Shown here piece by piece: positions 31,177 to 35,484 of a stretch of 35,484 nt of DNA. The number at the start of each line of letters is the position of its first letter. Positions within the stretch are counted from its first letter, which is position 1. The translations under genes and the position numbers were made by a program. This DNA comes from a virus: positions 1 through 35,484 of IMG/VR virus record IMGVR_UViG_3300034022_000288. One strand, written 5' to 3'. The notes under the pieces are model-generated. The model did not search any database. It saw only the letters and a list, made by a program, of their open reading frames with translations, and was not told where the DNA came from.

Positions 31177-31518
31177 TCAGTACCCCGCTTGCTTCAACAG
31201 GCGTACAGCATCAGCGAAACGCATCACTGCATACTGTTCTTCGCCGGTGCCATGACCCTGGCGTTTCACAACCAACACACCGTAGTCGGCGTTGGCGTTG
31301 ACCCGTTCCGTTTCTGTTTCTTGTAGCCAGGCTGACAGTTCATGTCGTTTAGCTGCTTTACATTCGAACACTAACGGCCCGCACCCTGTCACGTCACCTT
31401 TGTCTAAGTTGCCGTGCAATGCACGACGCTCCGCATAGGGGAACCCAACTGTTTGTAGATACCTGACGATGAGTGTCTCGAACGATGTTCCTTTTTGTTT
31501 ACCAGGTGACATTCTCAT
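31177..31518 (-). CDS. Holliday-junction-resolvase-like nuclease (Hjc-type PD-(D/E)XK)
   Basis: A 113-residue protein. GTSFETLIVRYLQTVGFPYA carries Glu 14; then GDVTGCGPLVFECKAAK gives Asp 42 and E52-x-K54, the full PD-(D/E)XK set in the spacing of archaeal Hjc and related phage resolvases. It probably cleaves branched DNA made by recombination or replication before packaging. It lies in a recombination cluster with the annealing protein and exonuclease. Start overlaps the RHH gene. Confidence 0.78.
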   Translation of the reverse strand: MRMSPGKQKGTSFETLIVRYLQTVGFPYAERRALHGNLDKGDVTGCGPLVFECKAAKRHELSAWLQETETERVNANADYGVLVVKRQGHGTGEEQYAVMRFADAVRLLKQAGY

Positions 31519-31681
31519 GTGCCTTTCTAATCAAGTCACGTAGTAGACCTGACCGTGATTGGTTGCATAGTTTTGCAAGGTTGTCTAGTTCTGCTGTTTG
31601 TTTTGTTGACAGTCGAACCCCAATGAATACCGTTCCGGCTTCGTTGTTGGTTGTGTCAATGGTTCGTTTCGCTGACATCAT
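31499..31681 (-). CDS. Ribbon-helix-helix DNA-binding protein (60 aa)
   Basis: Residues 17-56 read TVFIGVRLSTKQTAELDNLA, then NQSRSGLLRDLIRKAHEN, matching the CopG/Arc fold: one strand for DNA contact and two helices, with SRSGLLRDLI typical of helix two. Such proteins dimerise and repress by binding short inverted repeats. Start overlaps the annealing-protein stop (ATGA). An 8-bp inverted repeat over the promoter of this operon (33308-33332) is a candidate operator, making it a possible autoregulator. Confidence 0.85.
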   Translation of the reverse strand: MMSAKRTIDTTNNEAGTVFIGVRLSTKQTAELDNLAKLCNQSRSGLLRDLIRKAHENVTW

Positions 31682-32343
31682 TCCTCCGTTTCGGCTGGTG
31701 CTGGCTTTGCGGTTGCTTCTTTGAAAGCTTTACGCAATGCGGCAAGGTCTGATTGTTTTGCTGAACCGAACTTAACTTTGGCTGTTTTGTATACACCGAT
31801 GGGTGATAGTTCTGCTTTGCCACACGCTGCATTGAACGCTTCGATTTGTTCTTGGGTTAGTGGTGCGTCAGCATCTACTGGTTCTGTTGATGGTTTCGGT
31901 GTGGCTGCACGAGTGGTGGTGACGCTCGATGGTTTGCCACCAAGGTCTTCCCATTCTTGCTTTGTCCACAATGACAGGCAGATACCGAAGCGCATTGCTG
32001 CGTTACGTAGGAAGTCACCGACAAGTTCTTTGTCAAGTTCTTGTTTGTCTGCGCGTACTGAACCGACACCAAGGCGGGCTTGTCCGAGGATTGTCAGCTC
32101 GCCCCACATGGTTGCCATGCCGTTCTCAACGTGGATTGCTGGTCGGCCATTGTCCCATGCGATAGGCACCCAACGCCATGTCTCGTCGATTTCGAGAAGG
32201 ATGCGGGTGATATCCGCGTGGCCGACAAAATCCAAGGAAGTTCCGCCCTTGGGTAGTTTGCCTACAATCTTCGGGTCTGGTACCGCATACTTTGTAAGTA
32301 TGTTTGCCAGTGGGTTGACTGGTGGGTTGGTTGATGTTGTCAT
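31678..32343 (-). CDS. Single-strand annealing protein (Rad52/Erf-like, actinophage type)
   Basis: A 221-residue protein. Residues 17-115 (LTKYAVPDPKIVGKLPKGG; DFVGHADITRILLEIDETWR; MWGELTILGQARLGVGS; VGDFLRNAAMRFGICLSLW) follow the order of phage recombination mediators of the Rad52/Erf superfamily. The C-terminal third is a Pro/Thr linker then a small helical domain (LTQEQIEAFNAACGKAELSP), which may bind DNA or SSB. It anneals complementary ssDNA, acting with the adjacent YqaJ exonuclease, 3 bases upstream, as a Red-like pair. Confidence 0.8.
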   Translation of the reverse strand: MTTSTNPPVNPLANILTKYAVPDPKIVGKLPKGGTSLDFVGHADITRILLEIDETWRWVPIAWDNGRPAIHVENGMATMWGELTILGQARLGVGSVRADKQELDKELVGDFLRNAAMRFGICLSLWTKQEWEDLGGKPSSVTTTRAATPKPSTEPVDADAPLTQEQIEAFNAACGKAELSPIGVYKTAKVKFGSAKQSDLAALRKAFKEATAKPAPAETEE

Positions 32344-32345
32344 TT

Positions 32346-33293
32346 CTATTCTCCTTTAAGGCGCAGTGTTCTACTGCTTGTTGTTTTTGTATATTGTTTG
32401 GCGGTGTCAGGGTTTTCAATTTGGAAACGTTTGGCATCAAACCATTCCCGCTTCTGTCCCTTCCATGTGGCAACGACTGTGCCGTTGATGGTTGCTGTTT
32501 CTGCCGGACCAATAAGGTCGCACAGTTCTGCTTTCAGTCTGTCTTCTAATGCTTTGTATGAAGACAGTTCTGATTTGACGTGCTTCAACTGGGCGATTAA
32601 ATCGGCAGCTTCTTTTGGTATCTCAACAGGTTCAGCAAGTGATTGCATGTAGCGGGTTGAGATTGTTTCGTAGGTGTAGACAACACCTGCGGGGTCCATG
32701 CCTAGCTCGATGGCGTTGAGCCATTGTGCAGATGCGTTGATGTGGTCTTCCATTTCGGCGGCTGTAATGTCTTGCTCAACCAATGTAAGGCGAAGCGTGT
32801 TGTCGAAGATGGCCCACGTAACACGGTCTGCATTGGAACAGATGGCTTGTTGGATGCCTTGGATTTTCCAGTAGTCAGGAAGTGTGCCTGAGTATTCACG
32901 GCTGGTTGTTTTCACTTCAAGGATGTGTTTGGTTTCTTCATTCCAACCATCAAGGGTGGAGATAAGGTGGCACCCATTGTCATCGTCGTAGCAGAACAGT
33001 TCGTCAGGTGTCGAGAATTTGATTCCGAGTCTGTCGCCTGCCCATTGGATGATGGTGTCTTCTAAACGGTTGCCTGTTTCCATGGCTGCGTTTGGTTGGA
33101 TTGGTGTTGGTGCTACACCGGATAACAGTTCAGCTGCGTATTGGTCTTGTTTGACGAATGGGTGCAGGCCGTAGATGGCTGCTGCTGCTGATGCTGATAT
33201 TCGGCGGTTGCCTTGGTCATCTTGGTATCTCTGGTTGAGCCAAGCTTGTGAACCGTGTGGTTGTTTTTGTATGCGGTAACGGTGGTTTCCCAT
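32346..33293 (-). CDS. YqaJ-family (lambda-exonuclease-like) viral recombinase
   Basis: A 315-residue protein with a GGAAGGGG ribosome site. It has the exonuclease core: GNRLED (74-79), STLDGW (Asp 115), HILEVKTT (E126-x-K128) and YWKIQGIQQAI (about 141-151), matching G-LE...D...ExK...Q. YqaJ enzymes digest one strand from dsDNA ends to load an annealing protein. Residues 225-315 are helical with a Lys/Arg-rich end. It starts the recombination operon behind a good promoter. Confidence 0.88.
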   Translation of the reverse strand: MGNHRYRIQKQPHGSQAWLNQRYQDDQGNRRISASAAAAIYGLHPFVKQDQYAAELLSGVAPTPIQPNAAMETGNRLEDTIIQWAGDRLGIKFSTPDELFCYDDDNGCHLISTLDGWNEETKHILEVKTTSREYSGTLPDYWKIQGIQQAICSNADRVTWAIFDNTLRLTLVEQDITAAEMEDHINASAQWLNAIELGMDPAGVVYTYETISTRYMQSLAEPVEIPKEAADLIAQLKHVKSELSSYKALEDRLKAELCDLIGPAETATINGTVVATWKGQKREWFDAKRFQIENPDTAKQYTKTTSSRTLRLKGE

Positions 33294-33307
33294 GTCGTTG
33301 CCCCTTC

Positions 33308-33357
33308 CTCTGTGTTGTACTGTTACACAGAGTACAGGTGGGGTGCGTCAATGTCAA
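33308..33357 (-). promoter_or_regulatory. Promoter with overlapping 25-bp inverted repeat ahead of recombination genes
   Basis: On the minus strand TTGACA (33352-33357), 17-base spacer, TACTCT (33329-33334). CTCTGTGT (33308-33315) and ACACAGAG (33325-33332) form an 8-9-8 inverted repeat covering the -10 and start region, the classical place for a repressor. The downstream operon encodes an RHH protein that could bind it. Confidence 0.65.
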
Positions 33358-33635
33358 CAGGAAAGAAGAATTATTTTACGAATCATTGCGACGGGGATGT
33401 AAAACAGGTTTATTCCTTCGCCATCGTGGAAGCTTTGGAGCAGGGTCACATGGTTTTGTTTGGCACCTGGGTCCTCAGTGGGTACTAAGAAACCTGTTGA
33501 TTGCACTAACACTTCGCCGTCATCTTCAACGTCTTCGAGCGTCAACCAACCTGCGTCACCCCCGCAAGCGTCAGCCCAATAGACAAGGGCCATTGGGTAT
33601 GCAGGTGGGTCGTATTCAGTCGTCTGTGGATTCAT
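33354..33635 (-). CDS. Conserved small phage protein (93 aa)
   Basis: Starts MNPQTTEYDPPAYPMALVYW, then DDGEVLVQSTGFLVPTEDPG and HVTLLQSFHDGEGINLFYIP. Short proteins with this GFLV...DPG...H...Q.....G order are widespread in aquatic phages (family memory), where function is unassigned. GGAG lies 8 bases before the start. It overlaps the zinc-ribbon gene by 20 bases. Confidence 0.7.
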   Translation of the reverse strand: MNPQTTEYDPPAYPMALVYWADACGGDAGWLTLEDVEDDGEVLVQSTGFLVPTEDPGAKQNHVTLLQSFHDGEGINLFYIPVAMIRKIILLSC

Positions 33636-33741
33636 CTAGGGGTTCTCCTTCAACGCGACATTCGACGCAGTACCGACCTGTTTGTGATAGCCATGCTTCT
33701 CCGCATTGGGGGCAGACATACAGGTTTCGTGGGCTGGTCAT
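33616..33741 (-). CDS. Tiny zinc-ribbon protein (41 aa)
   Basis: ATG at 33741, reading MTSPRNLYVCPQCGEAWLSQ, then GRYCVECRVEGEPLDESTDD. Two CxxC pairs (10-13 and 24-27) form a zinc ribbon. Acidic tail. Overlaps the next gene by 20 bases in another frame. Such ribbons often bind RNA polymerase or nucleic acid; function unknown. Confidence 0.65.
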   Translation of the reverse strand: MTSPRNLYVCPQCGEAWLSQTGRYCVECRVEGEPLDESTDD

Positions 33742-33753
33742 AGCCTGATGTTA

Positions 33754-33894
33754 CTAGGCAGCTGGTACCTGGCGGGGTTGTGCTAACAGGGCATCTATCC
33801 GTGCCACAAGATGAAGAAGTTGGTCTTCTTCGGTGCCTCTTACCACCACTTTTGATAGGAAATTACGGATGAGAAGCAGGTCTGTGAGTGTCAT
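33754..33894 (-). CDS. Small helical hypothetical protein (46 aa)
   Basis: ATG at 33894, reading MTLTDLLLIRNFLSKVVVRG, then TEEDQLLHLVARIDALLAQP. Two amphipathic helices; no membrane span. It lies between the zinc-ribbon and holin-like genes in the only gap there. No strong ribosome site, so the call is moderate. Confidence 0.5.
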   Translation of the reverse strand: MTLTDLLLIRNFLSKVVVRGTEEDQLLHLVARIDALLAQPRQVPAA

Positions 33895-33910
33895 AGGACT
33901 TGTCACATTA

Positions 33911-34141
33911 TCAGCGTGGAATTGTTAAATGTTCCTCTACAACAGTTAAACGTGATTCTATTCTGTTGACTGAATCTCGAAGGGATGACCCGCCATTTGG
34001 AAGCATTTGTTGCTCTACAAACGTCATGGTTTTTTCAAGTCGTCTTGCCCACTTAAAGACAGGAAGGACAAGGGTTCGAAAGATTATGCCGAGCGCACCG
34101 ACTGTTGCGCCTGTCGTAATAATCCATTGCGCGAACGTCAT
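33911..34141 (-). CDS. Holin/spanin-like membrane protein with coiled coil (76 aa)
   Basis: One transmembrane span about residues 7-30 (IITTGATVGALGIIFRTLVL) followed by a basic stop (KWARRLEKTM) and a coiled coil to the end (SVNRIESRLTVVEEHLTIP). ATGA overlap with the 39-aa membrane gene. In the lysis cluster after the M15 peptidase; such proteins are commonly annotated as holins or accessory lysis proteins in actinophages. Function inferred from cluster. Confidence 0.65.
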   Translation of the reverse strand: MTFAQWIITTGATVGALGIIFRTLVLPVFKWARRLEKTMTFVEQQMLPNGGSSLRDSVNRIESRLTVVEEHLTIPR

Positions 34142-34257
34142 TCGGGTTCTTCGTTACTAATTTTGACGGCCTCAAACCATACAGCAAGTAACAAACATAT
34201 GCAGCCAAGGCCAGTGATGCCGAACAAAGCAAATAGAATAATCGCCGCATTGCTCAT
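34138..34257 (-). CDS. Tiny membrane protein (39 aa), lysis cluster
   Basis: ATG at 34257, reading MSNAAIILFALFGITGLGCI, then CLLLAVWFEAVKISNEEPE. One long hydrophobic helix (5-28) and a charged end. Start and stop overlap both neighbours by ATGA, which is why this frame is preferred over a longer overlapping frame (34053-34250). Possible holin or antiholin-like partner. Confidence 0.68.
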   Translation of the reverse strand: MSNAAIILFALFGITGLGCICLLLAVWFEAVKISNEEPE

Positions 34258-34781
34258 GCTGGTTTAGGTAGGGAACGCCAGGCTGCTTCAAACTTTTCAG
34301 GGTCTTTAGCCATCTCTGGGGATAGTTCTAGATGCAACCAAAAACCGCCGAATGAACCGGCATTATCGGACTCACTAAACACCTTGACCCCTTGCAAATT
34401 TTCGCCTCTTGAACAGCGGAAACCTCTGCCGTAGCCCTTGTTTTTATCCTTAGGGTTTGCATCAAACGCATAGTCATGGATTTCTTCAATGCCTAGCTCT
34501 TTGGTGTACTTAATAAACCAGTCCCACATAGCAACGCCAACCTTGCGGTCTGAATAACCAACGTCTACCGCGGCCCCAGTGGCGTGGACTGATAGGAATT
34601 TCTCCATGCCAGGGTCGCCAATCTTCTTACCTTCGGTATGAGAGTTCCTCATCAATCGCGGGGAATAAATCCCCAGGTTCTTGGTTTTCCATCTGGCCGC
34701 ACAAAGCGCAGCGAGTTTTTCGGTGCCAGGCTGTGCGCCTTTGCCGTCAAACGCAGGGTAGTAGCTGTATTTTCTTGGCAT
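34254..34781 (-). CDS. M15-family peptidoglycan peptidase (endolysin)
   Basis: A 175-residue protein. The start at 34781 (MPRKYSYYPAFDGKGAQPGT) is preferred for its GAAAG site; a GTG at 34799 is in frame. Zinc-peptidase motifs are SVHATGAAVDVGY (His 66, Asp 73) and FWLHLEL (His 150, Glu 152), as in VanY/L-alanyl-D-glutamate or D-Ala-D-Ala peptidases. It cuts the peptide stems of peptidoglycan. Lack of a signal peptide means it needs a holin, and two or three small membrane proteins flank it. It is probably the main lysin. Confidence 0.85.
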   Translation of the reverse strand: MPRKYSYYPAFDGKGAQPGTEKLAALCAARWKTKNLGIYSPRLMRNSHTEGKKIGDPGMEKFLSVHATGAAVDVGYSDRKVGVAMWDWFIKYTKELGIEEIHDYAFDANPKDKNKGYGRGFRCSRGENLQGVKVFSESDNAGSFGGFWLHLELSPEMAKDPEKFEAAWRSLPKPA

Positions 34782-34836
34782 AAATTTCTTTCGGTTCACT
34801 AAGTTTTTGTATCGTTGTGGTGTTATGATTCTGTTG

Positions 34837-34876
34837 CCTCTAGCAAGGTCGTTTCCCCTTTCTCCCTTGCTAGGGG
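34837..34876. other. 12-bp stem-loop in front of lysin gene
   Basis: CCTCTAGCAAGG (34837-34848) pairs with CCTTGCTAGGGG (34865-34876) with one G-T pair and a 16-base loop. On plus the stem is followed by CTTTTACAT, resembling a rightward terminator. On minus, which is the coding direction, it sits in the leader of the lysin gene without a T-run. It may be a two-way insulator between gene groups or a leader hairpin. Confidence 0.55.
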
Positions 34877-34887
34877 CTTTTACATAT

Positions 34888-35058
34888 CTAATCGTCTACG
34901 CCAACTCCAAGAGCAATAGCGATGATGTTGATAGTAAAGGTGACTGCGCTGATGATTAGGGCTTTACTAAGTGCAGCTCCTGACAGGGTGATGAGTACAA
35001 GGCCGGTACCTGATGCCCACAGAACCAGTGATGCGATTGCGCCGAAGTATTTACTCAT
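34888..35058 (-). CDS. Holin-like two-span membrane protein (56 aa)
   Basis: ATG at 35058, reading MSKYFGAIASLVLWASGTGL, with hydrophobic spans about residues 5-26 and 32-52 (ALIISAVTFTINIIAIALG), an acidic end (VGVDD) and a short loop. Size, two spans and adjacency to the lysin are the holin pattern. No ribosome site better than GGGTAGC-type context was seen, so the start is moderately sure. Confidence 0.65.
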   Translation of the reverse strand: MSKYFGAIASLVLWASGTGLVLITLSGAALSKALIISAVTFTINIIAIALGVGVDD

Positions 35059-35071
35059 GGGTAGCACATTA

Positions 35072-35484
35072 TCAGTTTCGGCGTTTAATGGCGGGGGCTA
35101 CTGACATGACTGTTGTGATTGCGATGAGGGCGCGTCGTGTTTTGACGGGAACTGTGGAACCGATTGGTACGTAGGTGTCGGTGGCTCCGCTGAAGATGTC
35201 AATTTCTTCTTCGAAACTGGCGCGAACGGCGAGAGGTGCGGATTGGACTGATGCGACAAGTTGTTCTAACTGGGTGTCTGATAGGTCGTCTAAGACTAAC
35301 GCATCGAAGACTTGGGTTGCTTCAGCTGCCGTGACTGTGGCTAGGACTTCGGCGTTGAGGGCGACTGCGGTGGCTTCAGCTGCGGTGATGGTCGGCAAGA
35401 TGACAGGGATTGTTGTGGTGGTTGTTGGAGCCACAGTGGTGGAAGTTGTGGTCGTAGTCGGGGGGACTGTCGTAGACGAGGTTG
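35072..35484 (-). CDS. Thr/Pro-linker protein, C-terminal part (runs off right edge)
   Basis: The frame is open to the window edge. Visible residues begin TSSTTVPPTTTTTSTTVAPT, a Thr-rich linker typical of actinobacterial surface proteins, then helical repeats (AAEATAVALNAEVLATVTAA; LSDTQLEQLVASVQSAPLAV), FEEEIDIFSGATDTYVPIGS and a hydrophobic end (RRALIAITTVMSVAPAIK). GTG 35434 might look like a start but the linker continues upstream, so the gene is longer. The ending with a membrane-like helix and arginines suggests surface anchoring; it could be a virion or secreted protein. Confidence 0.65.
   Translation of the reverse strand, partial: TSSTTVPPTTTTTSTTVAPTTTTTIPVILPTITAAEATAVALNAEVLATVTAAEATQVFDALVLDDLSDTQLEQLVASVQSAPLAVRASFEEEIDIFSGATDTYVPIGSTVPVKTRRALIAITTVMSVAPAIKRRN

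Noticed and set aside
34053-34250. 65-residue minus-strand frame in the lysis cluster
   Set aside because: Overlaps two genes joined by ATGA overlaps; the 39-residue frame fits the spacing exactly and has a clean membrane helix.
1-35484. Window as a complete circular genome
   Set aside because: Joining the ends does not keep the frame of the Thr-rich gene; both edge genes are cut, and no polymerase, helicase or primase is present.
1-35484. CRISPR array, insertion sequence or integrase
   Set aside because: No regular spacer-repeat array, transposase or recombinase motif was seen.

Overview
This window looks like about 35 kb of a tailed double-stranded DNA phage of an actinobacterium. The large terminase, portal, major capsid, internal (ejection-type) proteins and tail-fibre genes show that it is a phage. 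A WhiB-family iron-sulphur regulator, a secreted Rpf-like transglycosylase and a Thr/Pro-rich linker point to an actinobacterial host. No tape-measure or tail-tube gene is seen between the portal and the fibre genes, and a 2203-residue protein sits next to the portal. A short-tailed (podovirus-like) particle is therefore likely, though this is inferred. The moderate base composition suggests an aquatic, moderate-G+C actinobacterium rather than a high-G+C soil genus; that too is an inference. Both ends of the window cut through genes, so this is a slice of a larger genome.

Layout. From 22.5 kb leftwards to position 1, all genes are on the minus strand and form the late module: two tiny basic proteins, an 86-aa protein, large terminase, portal, internal/ejection proteins including the giant one, scaffold, major capsid with an intrinsic terminator, then tail-fibre, collagen-like, adhesin-module and glycosyltransferase genes. 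From 22.5 to 23.56 kb there is about 1 kb with no convincing gene, rich in repeats and palindromes. It holds a perfect 16-bp parS sequence, a Zur/Fur-like palindrome, three iteron-like repeats followed by an AT-rich tandem duplication, and a rightward sigma-70-type promoter overlapping an operator-like palindrome. From 23.56 to 27.67 kb follows a plus-strand operon of small genes, mostly unknown, including zinc-finger proteins, a membrane protein and a short sliding-clamp homologue. A 14-pair hairpin at 27.7 kb ends it and probably acts in both directions. From 35.5 to 27.7 kb a minus-strand arm carries lysis genes (holin-like membrane proteins, M15 peptidase), a YqaJ exonuclease with a strand-annealing protein, a ribbon-helix-helix protein, a Holliday-junction-resolvase-like nuclease, a second nuclease, the Rpf-like protein, SSB and WhiB.

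Three observations stand out. First, three structured elements lie between plus-strand genes. Each has an acceptor-like stem, a short D-arm-like hairpin and a perfect T-arm (loop TTCGATT in all three) but no anticodon arm, and the stems covary. They may be RNase P/Z processing signals in the early mRNA. Second, a perfect bacterial centromere site (parS) occurs with no parA or parB gene in view, suggesting use of the host ParB. Third, no GATC was found when the whole window was read by eye, where about 140 would be expected by chance. A further notable point is an ADP-ribosyltransferase-like module inside the giant internal protein.
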